DNA from: Porogramme epimiltina
Taxonomy: Eukaryota > Basidiomycota > Agaricomycetes > Polyporales > Polyporaceae
Length of the DNA stretch: 20,640 bases
Reading direction: 5' to 3'
NCBI GenBank assembly: GCA_900155495.1
Contig: FTLJ01000168.1
Span: 1 to 20,640, forward strand
In this document: positions 1 through 10,155 of the stretch, piece by piece
Layout: the number at the start of each line of letters is the position of its first letter
Numbering within the stretch: the first letter of the stretch is position 1
The notes under the pieces: generated by a model
Told to the model about the DNA's origin: nothing
Database searches by the model: none
The model's input: only the letters and a program-made list of their open reading frames with translations
Made by a program: the position numbers and the translations under genes

Positions 1-1
1 C

Positions 2-352
2 CCCATGGGCATGACTCCGACCGGGATGAGTGGGATGGGCGGTGGAATGGGTGGAATGGGGGGTGGAATGGGTGGTGGGATGGGTGGTGGGATGGGCGGG
101 ATGGGCATGAACCCGATGATGGGGGGTATGGGAGGCATGGGCATGCAGATGACGGGAGGTTCGCAGTTCGACGTCCGCTTCCCGCCTGGCGCAGACGGCA
201 GCAACAAGCCTCAAACACCCCCCGCCTCCGCCGGCAACCGTACATTCGTCTCAAACTCACCTGCGGGCGCCGCTCCGGCCTCCGCGGCAGGTCATGGGGC
301 GACTCCCAGCGACGGCTCCCCCAACCAGTCTGGCCCGCCCAGCACTCAGTGA
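2..352 (+). CDS. 3' end of an unidentified gene; Met/Gly-repeat and Pro/Ser-rich C-terminus (5' partial)
   Basis: The frame is open from the left edge of the window and ends in TGA at 350-352, so only the last 116 codons or so are present. The visible protein starts with a stretch made almost only of Met and Gly (GGM and GGGM units), then a short less repetitive piece (GSQFDVRFPPGADG), then a Pro/Ala/Ser/Gly-rich tail ending in PPSTQ. It has no cysteines, no membrane segment and no recognisable domain, and looks disordered. Such tails occur in RNA-binding and endocytic adaptor proteins, but nothing here decides between them, so I give no function. The start and any upstream introns lie outside the window. 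I am fairly confident that it codes, because the reading frame ends sensibly and is followed by T-rich, UTR-like DNA. Confidence 0.6.
   Translation, partial: PMGMTPTGMSGMGGGMGGMGGGMGGGMGGGMGGMGMNPMMGGMGGMGMQMTGGSQFDVRFPPGADGSNKPQTPPASAGNRTFVSNSPAGAAPASAAGHGATPSDGSPNQSGPPSTQ
43..123 (+). repeat. In-frame coding minisatellite (Met-Gly-Gly units)
   Basis: Short degenerate units of the type GGTGGNATGGGN are repeated in tandem, in frame, inside the partial gene at the left edge. Unit lengths are multiples of three, so gain or loss of units would change the length of the Met/Gly tract without a frameshift. Confidence 0.75.
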
Positions 353-2190
353 TCTGCTCGTCGCTGAGAAACTAGCTATCATCATGGACTCTTTCGCACA
401 CGCTCTCTCTGCATCTGCATCGACATCATCCAACGGACCTCTTCGTGTACGTGCTTAGTTACTTATATTCCCATTTCCTGTCATACCTTCTCCACACCCC
501 ACTCGTTGAAAATCTACCGACCATCTTTCCTACTCTGATTTCATGCCTTCTTCATCGTTGGTCTCGGATCTCGCTTTACCGGAGCCTCGTCGATACCTTA
601 CGCAACGCATACACATATTCCCGGCCCGGAGACCCGTTGGCTATCTCGTAAAAGGACTCTAGCAGACACCATGAATGGATGAGTTACATTGCCAGGATCG
701 TTTTGCGCAGTCACACCCCAGTCAAATACATGGCACAACCCAAAGCCACCAAGGTGCGAATTAAATAGCGATAGCACCATAAGGCAGTCGGCGTAACGAG
801 ACTATGCCGTGCATAAATACCTACAGGATGCGAGGGTGCCAGATGAGCTCTGAGAGTCCAATCGAGCGCGGTTATAAGATCGACCTACTACTAATGTTGG
901 AGGTCTTTCTTCCCGCCGAGTTTCCGCCGGATATGAAAGACTAACTATGCATAGGGTGACCTTGAAAGATAGCCCAGGGACGTATATGCGGACCCGAGTC
1001 ATCTTGATTTTCGTGACCTCCGTGTCTCCGAGCAAGACCCTGATGGCCTTCGTGCCCATGGCGAGACACTCCGGAGGAAATAGGGTACAATGTGGTGTTT
1101 TGTAGTGGCATAGCTGGGACAGATGGCAGATGAAGGGAAACAAAGAAGGCAAAAGTGATGAGGTGTAAAGAGCGCATCGTGCAAGTAAGCACCAGTGTGA
1201 AGAACAGCTATACGATCGAGTTAAATGAGATGATTCGTACGCTTTGTAGGAGATGCGACTCACCAAATGATTAGAACGGGGAAATGATAAAATACGGGCC
1301 GCGAACAGTCTGTGGGTGGAAGCGGGCCCAACCTGGAAAGCGATGGCGAACACGAGGGACACACTGACTTTCGGTGGCCCTTTTATGAGGACTGGTATAT
1401 ATCGCCTACAATGTGACGTTGGCATGAGAATACTTCTGACTTCCGTGGAGGACGGTCATAGAGTGATGATGTTCAGCACCGGAGGTGAGAGCGAAAGACA
1501 AGTCGTATGGCTAGCATAGAGGGAAATGGAGGAGAAAATGCCGTAAGATGGCGGACTGCCTCCTCACTATGGACGTTGGGCGTGCAGACCTTGACATGGG
1601 GGATACATCGGGCTTGTCGCGCTGGAAGTCAGTAAGATAGGTAAACGCCAACAATGACATGACGGCAAACAGCTCGCCTAGCAATATGCCAAGTTGCTAT
1701 ACAAGGAAGATGGGGGCGATACCGATGCCACTCGAGCGGGTTATGGCGCAGGGACAGCTTTGGCAGACCCTTGGTATGTGCCGTTGAACAGGCATCCTGT
1801 ACAATGACGTCGACGTGCCACTGACAGCACTGGTCTTCCTATATTGTTAATCAAAAGACAAATGCTATGACCTAAACTTTGATAGCATGACAATACACGA
1901 CCTGTGGGTGGAGTAGAGGCCGTGTACGACGCGTGTACGCACAACATGATCACTTTTGACTACCGTGTGTGTGGTTGAGAGTCAAGAAATGCTGACGCTG
2001 GCTAGCCGAATTCAGGAGCAAGCGCCGCTATGGAAGAGAGCTGCCGAACATATCGGCAAGATAAGATCGGATCTTTCGTCATTCTGCTGTGACCCTCTGC
2101 TTCCGGTTTCTGGTCCACTCAGCAATGGCACCACGCGAGCTTACCCCGAAGGGAGGATAGACTCCTAGTCCCTTGCTTTCGACAGTCATC
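353..2190. other. Intergenic, about 1.8 kb, no supported gene
   Basis: The stretch has lower GC than the flanking exons. The first part, up to about 660, is T- and C-rich and is probably the 3' UTR and terminator region of the partial upstream gene. The open frames inside (the longest on the minus strand, 802-1425) show no recognisable domain, no exon-like codon bias and no convincing splice partners. The last 200-300 bases must hold the promoter and leader of the gene starting at 2191, but I see no clear TATA box. A degraded mobile element cannot be excluded, though I found no terminal repeats. Confidence 0.4.
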
Positions 2191-3733
2191 ATGCCTCTCA
2201 GAATTGGCTTTGGTGCGTATCTTATTTCTACCACTCCACCGAGGTCCGTTGATTAATCACGGACAGCACAGTGCGAGAACATTTCTCCTCTCCTCTGCTG
2301 CAGTTCGCAGAAGCAGATGGTGGGAAGACGTTCACTTTGGTCGAATGCCCAAGTGAGTGATACGCATTATCAAACAGTAAAAGTGACGTGCTCATCTCCC
2401 GGCGCGCCTTGTAGGCGGTACTGGACAGCTGATCGGCCGCCTCGAGAATGACGAAATCGACGTCGCAATGTAAGCCTGCCCTGGTCGGACCCACTTTGGT
2501 GGAAACGTTCCGTCGATTTAACCCTCAATCTCGCTTATAGTGCTCTTACCGACCCTCTGATTTCTGGCATCGCGAAAGGGTCTACCGCGTATAAGCTCGT
2601 TGGGAGCTATGTCACGACCCCGCTCAACTGGTTGGTTTCCTGATTACTCTACCATGCGCACACTCTCATCCCACTTTATTCATAGGGCTGTCATTACTGG
2701 TAAAGATACCAAGTACAACTCTATCTCTGACCTCAAGGACACTACTATTGGCATTTCGCGCTACGGAAGGTCAGTTCTTGCCGCCTAGCGTGCTGAATTT
2801 GAACGGCACTCTTACTCCACCGCCTTCTCCCACAGCGGGAGCCAGACAATGGCCTATGTTATGGCCCTCCAGCAAGGCTGGCCGACTGGTGACCTTAAGT
2901 TCAAAGGCGCGACATCCAGGTTTAATTTACCTCGTACCACTGACCCCAACGACGCCCTTAGTGAACAACGACATCCGCGGCCTCATCGACTCCGTCAACG
3001 ACGGGTCCACAAGCGCGTTCATGTGGGAGTGGTTCACCACGAAGCCCTTCGTCGACGCCGGCGAAGCCCGTTTCGTACGTACACCCTCCCTTCCCCTCCT
3101 CCCTTAACTCCACTCCACTCCACCCCCGGCAGCCCGCGCGCCTGGCGCCTTTTTCTGACCCCCGTTTTTCACCCTCACCTCACTCGCAGATCGGCTCGGT
3201 ACCTACACCCTGGCCGTCCTGGCTCATCGCCGCGCACCCCACGCGCGCGCCCGCGGATGCGCTGCGGCCCTTCCTCGACGCGCTCTCGGGGTACGTGCGC
3301 GCGTTCGACGCGCCCGCGCAGCGCGCCGCGGCGGACGTCGCGTTCATCAAGGAGAAATTCGGATACCCCGAGGCGGACATCGAGGTCCGTGCCCCCCCCC
3401 CCCGTTTCGGCGTCGCCGTCTGCTCTTGTTTATGTGTGCTTGCGTCCTGACCGCACCCGCGCCTCCGTTCGACAGGCGTGGCTGAAGACCGTCGGGTACC
3501 CGCAGGACTGCGCTGCGATCCCGCGCCAGGTGATCATGGAGACCCTGGAGTGAGTTCTTCTTCCATCTCGCGCCCTCTTCTATCTGTCGTTTCGCTGCGC
3601 GGCGCAGTGCACGCTGACCTGATATGTCTGTTCGCCATGCAGTGTGCTCCTCAAGGCCGGCTTCATCCAAAGTCCGGAAGGGGGCTTCCAGGCGGAGCAG
3701 TTCGTCAACACCGAAATCGCGAAGCTCGTCTGA
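2191..3733 (+). CDS. Periplasmic-binding-protein-like (PBP type 2) protein, Ca3427 / NMT1-THI5-like group
   Basis: Ten exons are inferred: 2191-2212, 2272-2352, 2415-2469, 2541-2630, 2686-2769, 2836-2906, 2962-3074, 3190-3384, 3476-3549 and 3643-3733. They total 876 nt, giving 291 residues. The protein starts MPLRIGFVREHFSSP and reads through a PBP2-type fold: EIDVAIALTDPLISG near residues 48-62, a TGKDTKYNSISDLKDTTIGISR stretch typed here only in part (SISDLKDTTIGISRYGSGS), then FMWEWFTTKPF and TPWPSWLIAA. This order resembles solute-binding proteins of nitrate/taurine/thiamine-precursor type. From memory, the closest described eukaryotic relative is Candida albicans Ca3427. There is no signal peptide, so a cytosolic ligand-binding or enzyme-like role is likelier than transport; the ligand is unknown. 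Nine introns of 55-115 nt are all GT-AG except the one at 2907-2961, which needs a GC donor to keep the frame. The family assignment is good and the function is open. Confidence 0.88.
2907..2961 (+). other. Probable GC-AG intron (55 nt)
   Basis: The conserved frame runs through LKFK before this point and resumes as NNDIRGLIDSVND after it. The join needs a phase 1 donor. The only well-placed GT donors give the wrong phase (GT at 2920) or an implausible 28-nt intron (GT at 2934). A GC donor at 2907 with acceptor CTTAG ending at 2961 gives LKFKVNND and the same length class as the neighbouring introns. A CTGAC branch-like site lies at about 2939-2943. An alternative is a GT donor at 2889 (73 nt), which would drop the DLKFK residues. 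Confidence 0.55.
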
Positions 3734-4559
3734 TTCGAGGGCCAAAGGGCAGCGTCAGGACGTTGAACGGAACAGAAGAAGTAGAGGAAAGGAACTATGT
3801 GAGACTAGGAAAGATGCGCTTCCAATTTTATTACTTGCAGTCTTCGCCATCGCGTCAGTACGCAGCTCCGGCCGACGGACGGCAGGGGGGTGGGGAGCGA
3901 CCAACTCCTTGCGATGGATATTGAATGCGTGGATATAGCGATTGTGTATGGTGTTAGTACGCATAGGCGAATACAGGGAGAATGTAAGCTAGGCAGCGGG
4001 CGGGCAGAGCGTCCGAGGTCCCTACTGTGAGAATGAGCGGCGGGAGGCTAGCGCGGGCCCGAGAAGCCGCAGACCGCGACTGTAATCCGTAAGTAGATGC
4101 GCAGCGGGGCACACGTGCGAGGGATAGTAATGGGCGTTGGGCGGACGGGCGGGCAAGTGGGGGATAGGCAGGCAGGCAGTGTACAGTACGGTAGCGGTGG
4201 CCGGTGCGGTGGGGCGGCTCGGCAGAACATTAGACGGCGCGCAAACGTTATATAGTATTCGACGATGCGATGCGGGTGCGGAGCGAGGCGAGGCGATGCG
4301 GTGAGATGCAGACGAGTAATGCACAGGTCGGGGTTATGGCGGGGATTGAGGAAGAGGGTAGGGGACAGGGGAGCAGCCGATTCGGTGTGCGGAGACGGAG
4401 GGGCAGCGAATAAGTAACAGCAAAGAGAATATGTCGGACGAGCTACGCCGAAGTGTCTCTAAAATTGGTCCGCGACGGAGCGACTGAGTCCCACAAGCCA
4501 CATCGCTCGGTCTTGAGAACGGAAACGGGAGAGAAAGAAAGCGTCCTGCGCGCGGTCGG
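3734..4559. other. Intergenic region between two convergent genes
   Basis: This 826-bp stretch holds the 3' ends of the PBP-like gene (+) and the 739-residue gene (-). It is G-rich on the plus strand around 4000-4330, with short tandem motifs such as GGCGGACGGGCGGGCA and GGCAGGCAGGCAG. I see no gene, RNA or mobile element. The open frames here are low complexity. Confidence 0.5.
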
Positions 4560-6990
4560 TCACTGTTCTGCCCACCGCACGCCCTGCTCGCTCGGCGGCC
4601 GCGTGGGCGGCTCGGGCGGGTGCACGAGCGTGTCGATGTACCCGTCCACGTTCGGTACCAGAAGCCTGCAAGAAAACCCACACTCGGTCAGCACCACCGT
4701 TCGCCAAGCCCCACAGCGTCCAAATATACCCCCGCGCGGGAAAGCCCCCATCAAAGAGGGGGAGGGGGGTATGGGACAACAGCGCAAGGAAGGTAGACAG
4801 AAGAAGACGACACTCACTTGAGCCACAACCGCCCCGCGCCGCTCCTCTCCCTCACGACCGCCCACTGCGCGCGGCGGCGGAGGCCGGGCCCGACCGCGCG
4901 CCCGCCGAGCGCGTCGAGGAGCGCCGCGCGGCCCTCGCGCGTGCCCTCCGCCTCGAGCACCCACTCGCCGTGCCAGCCGCGCCCGAGCGCGACGCCCGCC
5001 TCCGTCCCGCTGTCCGGGCCGACGCGCGGCAGGCGCGCGAGCCACGCGTACGTGCGCACGAGCGCGCGCCCGCTCGGCGACTGCGGGCTCGGCACGCGCA
5101 TCGCGACGCTCACGAGCTTCAGCGCCGCCCCTGGGTCGTCGTACGCGAGCGACGGCGGGGGTGGGGGGAGCGACATCCGTGCGGAGCGCCCGCGCATGCT
5201 GCTCCCGGGCGACGTTGTCGTCGACGGGGGCGAGGAGGCCGCCACGGCAGCGGCGTTGGCCGGGAGCGCGAAGTTGAAGACGGGGTCGACGTGCGCGGGG
5301 AGGACGTTCGCGAAGTAGAACGGCGACGGGAGCGTGAGCGGGTTCTCGAGCGGCGGCGCGGCGGGCGGGATGAACGGCACGAGGCAGTACCCGTTGAACA
5401 TGAGCCACTTCTGCCGCTCCGCGTCCGCATCTGCGCCCTCGTCCGAGGACGGCGGCGACGCGGGCGGGGGCACGTACCCAAAGTTGCACACGACGTCGCC
5501 GTCGGAGAGGTGCTCCCAGAGGCCCGCCCGCGCGAGCGCGTCCTCGCACGCGCCGATCGCGGCCTCGTCGAGCTCCGTGCACGGCACGAACACGCGCAGC
5601 ACCGGCGCGCGCACGCGGGACGTCGCCGCCGTGAGGTCGTGCGCGGCCGACGCGCCGCCGCGAGGCCCGCCGCCGACACGCGCGCCGGCGCCCCGGCCGT
5701 CCGCGACGGGGACGCCGTACGCAGACGCGCGCCTCGCGCCCGCGCTTGCGCCGCGACCGGAGCCGCCCTCGGAGTCGGTGTTAGTACGGGAGATCGACGA
5801 CGGGCTGGAGAGCGAGGACTCGCTCGAGAAGCTGACCGACGCGAAGCGCCGGTGCGGCTGCTGCAAGTGCCAGTCGTCATCGTCCGACTCCGCTGCGGCG
5901 AACGCCACGCTGTTGCGCGTGCCCGGGGACAGGGTGCGGCGCCAGCTGCTCGCGTACATCTTGAGCGCGCGCGGGTCCTCGGAGGGCGGGGGCGGGGGCA
6001 CGCGCGTCTTGTGGAAGAGGGAGGAGAACCCGGAGGACTTGTGCCCGCGCGGGATCGTCTCGGCGACCGTGGGCGTGGGGCGCGGGCCAACGGAGGAGGC
6101 GCGAAGGCTGTAGGAGACGGTGGAGTTCTGGCTGCGGATGGTGCCGGTTCGGGTGAGGACGCGCCGCGTGCCGCTTTTCGATGACACCGAGAACGATGTT
6201 ATGTCGTCGGACGACGATGCCGGGTCGGCGCCCATCGCGGATAGCGGTGCGGGGAACACGAGTTCGCGCACGCCATGCTGCTGCGGTGGGGAGCGCAGTC
6301 CGGTGGGAGGCGTCGGCCCTAGCATGTCCTCTTCTTCGTCGGACTCGGAGGCAGGCGTCACGGAGGCGCTGTGGACCAGGGACTGGAGGAGAAGGACTAG
6401 GCGCGAGTGTTCTAATGTTAGGGCCGAGAGGCGCCTCGAACGTTGGTGTAGAACTGTGTCGTCGCCACCACGAGCCAGGATGTTGAATAGAGTTATACAA
6501 AACATAGGATAGGCGTGCAGAGGGGTATTTTGCGAGATCACTAGGGGGAAGAAACCGGATCGATCGAGTACGGGACATCACGATGACTGCAGGACTTACT
6601 GAATAATGAGAATTGGTGGAAAGTCAGAGGGATCTCTGACGGATTCTGCTGGCCACAGAGGTCGTAGGCGTAGGCGTACCCCGGCACGAAATGAGAGAGG
6701 ATGACGTCTCTGACTCCGTCATGATCCCAGAGCTTATGTCGGAGCTCGGTGCCGGTACTCATGAGGGCTTGGAAGTCGGCCCATAGTGTGTGTTGGAGGA
6801 GGAAGGCAAGAAGGATAGGATGTCTGAGAGTGCGGTAGAGGAGATGCCGAGGATGTGATGTCGGGGTAGGAATGTACAGCGGAGATGAGGGCGGGAGGAG
6901 AACGTGGGGTTCGGGGGGGAAGTAGGACTGCCGGTAGGGCTGGGGGACGGGGGGGAGTGGCCGTTCCATAGTTTTCGTCGAGACCGGCAT
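4560..6990 (-). CDS. Unrecognised 739-residue fungal protein with a large disordered middle
   Basis: Three exons on the minus strand: 6990-6600, 6540-4818 and 4665-4560 (2220 nt). The introns are 59 nt (GTAAGT...CCCTAG) and 152 nt (GTGAGT...TTGCAG); both joins keep the frame and give natural residues (SLF-MISQ and WLK-LLVPN). The protein starts MPVSTKTMERPLPPVPQPYR. Residues 45-190 look globular and helical, with a hydrophobic HPILLAFLLQHTLW segment and, after the first intron, FCITLFNILARGG and SRLVLLLQSLV. Residues about 190-440 are Ser/Pro/Arg-rich with an acidic SESDEEED patch and are probably disordered. A second ordered part follows: VLRVFVPCTELD, then LWEHLSDGDVVCNFGYVP, then WLMFNGYCLVPFIPP and FYFANVLPAHVDPVFNF. 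I do not recognise the family and give no function. A pyrimidine-rich leader precedes the ATG. An in-frame ATG at 6969 is an alternative start. Confidence 0.75.
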
Positions 6991-7070
6991 GACAGAGGGA
7001 GGGGGCAGGGAGGCGGTCACGGGGAGGAGGACGGACCGCTGGGCGAGGGAGGGGAGAGGGAGGGCATGAT
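6991..7070 (-). promoter_or_regulatory. Pyrimidine-rich leader/core promoter of the 739-residue gene
   Basis: Read on the minus strand, the 80 bases before the ATG at 6990 are dominated by CCTCCC/CTCC runs. CT-rich tracts just upstream of start codons are common at highly used transcription starts in basidiomycetes. No TATA box is apparent. Confidence 0.35.
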
Positions 7071-9584
7071 GGCCATAAGCAGAGTTTATTAGGAGGCGGA
7101 GTGTCCCAGGCGGCGAGCTACAACACCCGCGCTGCATTACGCGCCCGCCGTTGGTGGCAGTGTCTGTCCTCGCTTCCCCTCGCGGCCTCCCCTCTAGCCT
7201 CGCGTGTTTTCCAGGTCCCCACAGGCCACCGCCCTGGGCCCTCCCCGCCGTATCCCCACTCTTGCCGCCGGGCCGCGGACCACCTTGTAGGGCCATCCGA
7301 CCACAGTGCGGCCTCGGCGATCCTGCGGACGTCCCGCGCAAAGTCGAAACTGCTGGCGCCGGAAACCTCGACGGAGAACGTCGGTGGAGTGGCCAATATT
7401 GCGTCAGGCAACGATCACACCCGTTCGGCAAGGGCTCCGTTACACTTTAGACTCGCTCGGCCCGCCAGCTCGCTTGCGCGACGCCATGGGCTCCGAGTAC
7501 AGAGCACTTCAGTCGCATTCAACGGGGAGAAAGGATACTTGTCTGCTGTGGACATTGTCCAGCTGGGCGTGCGTTCCTCTACAAGTTCAATCAGAGGGCC
7601 TTGAAGAGGACTAGACTAGTGTTCTGGCCGGGCCGAAGTTTTCTCCCGAATGGGTGCTATTATTGATGGATCCGGTGAGGTCACTGGCAGGTCGGCTCTG
7701 TCGGCTATGTGCCCGATGCGCCACATTCACCCCCAACGTCGCCAGCTTCATGAATGTTCAGTGCGCTCCGATTCCTTAGCAACGTACGCACAAACACCGA
7801 GCGCCTTTGCTCAAGCATAGGAAGTGCTAACTCCCACTTCGCGGTGCAATGACGGCATACGCCATCAAATCGCGCCCGGGGCTGAGCGCCGCGCCCCAGC
7901 GGCGGCTTCAACAGGCCTACGAGAGCTTCCTCGCCTGTAAACCACACCTACCGAGGGCCCGGAGATGAGCCACAGTCCGTGCCCACAGCGCGACACCTAC
8001 GCGCGAACACGCGCATATCGGGCAGATCAGTCACCGGGCTCACGCGTCGCGCCCGACGAACGTGATAGGATTCGTACGTCTGACGGACGACGTCGCGCGC
8101 GCGCTCAGCTGACTTCCCGCGTTCCTCTCCGTCGCGGGCTCGCGCCTCTCGACCGTCGCGCCCCCTTCAGATTGTGCCTTCCCGGGCCGTTATCAGCGTG
8201 GGGGACTTCGTTGTGACTCCTTTGCGTAGCACCCAACAGAACACTCGGTGCCGCACAAGCCAAACCTTTCCTTGACGCCTCATAGAGAAGAAGGTGGCAA
8301 CTGTTGAGTAGAGTTCTAACTTACAAGGCGGCCGATTCAACGCGCGCAACGAGCGGCCAGGCCTCAGGGCTCACCAGCGCATGTGCGACGCACGCGCACC
8401 CCGGCTGAGAGCCTACAGTGAGCGGACGGCTCGCCCCCGAGCTCGAGGCGATGCGCGTGTGCCACTGCACGGCACCTGCGCCGGCGCGCGCGACGTTCTA
8501 CAGAGCGCGCGCCTCGAGGCTTGCACTTTCCAGGCGAGCAACGCTGTCGCACCGTCGCGCTGCGGCGCGCATCGCTCAGGCCTCAGACCTAAGACCTAAG
8601 ACCTCCAGGCGGTCCGTCCTCGCGGCGGTGGGCGTCGGCGCGCGAGCCCGCGCGAGCACCGGGACGACGATCGCGAGCCCGCGAGCGCGACCGGGAAGGA
8701 GGCAACCGGTTTGGAGGCCGGGCGGGCCCCGGGCGCCCGCGGCACAGGGGAACGCGGCGCGGCGCGACGACGTCGGAGCGGCACGTCATTTGTCGCTGGT
8801 CTTCTCCATACCCCGGCCGTGTCCGCGTCCGTCCCTTTCCGCCCCGTGCCCGAGGTCCTCGGCCCCGGCTCAGGCTCTGCGAGGCTCGAGCTCCACCCGG
8901 GCGCCCTCTCGCGCGGTGCGATACCGCTGCAGCAGCTGCAGCTGGGCGGCCGGCGTATGAGTTGGGGAGCGTTCGGGGGTTCGAGCGACGAGTCGGAACA
9001 AACCACAGTGCAGGCTGCAGCACGTTTGTGCGCCTGTTTAGATGGACACGCTGCAGTTGGCGTGCTGCAGGTAGCTGCGCCACGAGGACGTCGACGCTGG
9101 GGCGCGGAGAGGGAGGGGCTTGGCGGCACCCCCGGGAGTTAATTAAACTTGCCGCCTGGACGTTCCTGAGCTCGACTGACACAAGCGGCACACAAGGCGC
9201 TGGTTCAGCCTCGCTGGAATTTGATTGTTGGTCGGTGTTGGGGGGCGCCACATCATTCGCGTGCGTGAGGAATTGAACCACGCGCCGTGCGGGAGGGAGC
9301 TTACGCGTTGTGCAGTACGTACGAAAGTTCGCGTCGCGAACTGGTATTGGCGAAGACGCCGTTGTCAGCACACTGTATGTGCGCTTATGCTTAAACTCGC
9401 ACCACACAACCTCCAAACACCACACGTCGACAACTCAAACATACGAGCCCTGATTTCGCCACACAGAAGCTAAAGAAACGCAAATAGGCTCCATTTATGT
9501 CGTCTAAACGTCATTATCGGTGCGCAAGTAACGTAAAAACATAGCCAATCCCCAACGCCACCCGCTGGCGAGGCAATCTAGAGT
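7071..9584. other. About 2.5 kb without a supported gene; very CpG-rich part at about 8040-9130
   Basis: This stretch lies between the 5' end of the 739-residue gene and the 3' end of the hydrophobin gene. From roughly 8040 to 9130 it is extremely rich in CG dinucleotides (GCGCGCGCG runs, repeated CTGCAG near 8930-9080, and a triple GACCTAA-type repeat near 8585-8603). Long open frames on both strands follow from the lack of AT-rich stop codons and show no recognisable protein. I found no terminal inverted repeats, tRNA cloverleaf or coding-like exon chain. Confidence 0.4.
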
Positions 9585-10029
9585 TTAGAGCGAGACGGGC
9601 GCGCAGCCAATGGAAATGAGGCCGCCCTGCGCAGATATTATTACCAAGTCAGCTTCGCCGTTTGAACGTTCTCCACGCGCGGAGGCACTTACGACGTCGT
9701 TGTTCTCGCAGCACACGGCCTTCGCCGCGCACGCGTTGCCGTTCGCGAGGCCGATGACTGAGATGGGCGAGCACCCGAGACCGATCTGCGCGGTGACGTC
9801 CTGAAGGACAACGCCGACCATGGACAGCGCAGCAGCGCCTGCAGCGGAGTCGGCCTATCGATCAGTCAGGAGCCATCGTCAGCGAGTTGCACGGTGAGCA
9901 TTGAAGAGAAGGTTGGGCGCGCACCCTCTCGACCGAGTTACAGCACTGGAGGGAGCCGGTGTTGCAGTTCTGCGCCGCAGAGAGGGCGACGAAGGCGAGG
10001 GTGGAGATGGCGGCGAGGCGGGCGAACAT
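9585..10029 (-). CDS. Class I hydrophobin (secreted, basidiomycete type)
   Basis: Three exons on the minus strand: 10029-9925, 9854-9693 and 9626-9585. Introns are 70 nt (GTGCGC...GATAG) and 66 nt (GTAAGT...CGCAG), both phase 0. The product has 102 residues. It starts MFARLAAISTLAFVALSAAQ, a typical signal peptide cleaved near residue 19-20. All eight hydrophobin cysteines are present: C22, C29-C30, C63, C77, C83-C84 and C97, i.e. C-x6-CC-x32-C-x13-C-x5-CC-x12-C-x5, within the class I spacing. It ends GCAPVSL. Class I hydrophobins are secreted, self-assemble at air-water interfaces and coat aerial hyphae, fruit bodies and spores. The gene is single here, not in a cluster, and has a TATA-like box about 120 bp upstream of the ATG. 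The first intron donor could sit a few codons earlier without changing the cysteine pattern. The assignment is very secure. Confidence 0.95.
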
Positions 10030-10148
10030 CTTGGCTGTGAAGATGGGAGAGGGAATGCAAACAAGAGGACTGGTGTTGGAGGGAGTGCGAAGAGCGAAAG
10101 ACGGAGAGTGCGTTCGATTGCTGCTGGTCCCTCCTTGTCGAGGGGGGC

Positions 10149-10155
10149 TTTTTAT
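10149..10155 (-). promoter_or_regulatory. TATA-like box of the hydrophobin gene
   Basis: Minus-strand ATAAAAA sits about 120 bp before the hydrophobin ATG at 10029, followed by a CT/CA-rich leader (CACTCTCCGTCTTTCGCTC and similar) that would be the start region. A strong TATA promoter fits the high, developmentally switched expression known for hydrophobins. This is inferred from position and sequence only. Confidence 0.55.

Noticed and set aside
802..1425. 207-codon open frame on the minus strand
   Set aside because: No domain, unusual composition (many Cys, Ser, Leu and Tyr), no exon-like neighbours; taken as chance.
4970..6184. Long plus-strand open frames opposite the 739-residue gene
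   Set aside because: Arg-rich antisense shadows of a high-GC exon; the minus-strand model has matching splice joins and sensible protein composition.
7118..7411. Minus-strand open frame with a protein-like first half (ATPPTFSVEVSGASSFDFAR)
   Set aside because: It has no ATG at its beginning, an in-frame stop just upstream and no splice acceptor before it, so it cannot be joined to a gene.
6991..7431. In-frame extension of the 739-residue protein upstream of 6990
   Set aside because: The residues are low-complexity Gly/Arg/Pro and the DNA has the CT-rich look of a leader.
9262..9282. Minus-strand GGTTCAATTCC, matching a tRNA B box
   Set aside because: No A box at the right distance, and neither acceptor nor T-stem pairing can be made around it; no cloverleaf.
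8589..9425. Long minus-strand open frame (278 codons) and overlapping plus-strand frames
   Set aside because: The frames stay open because the DNA is CG-rich; the products are Arg/Pro/Ala-biased and match nothing.
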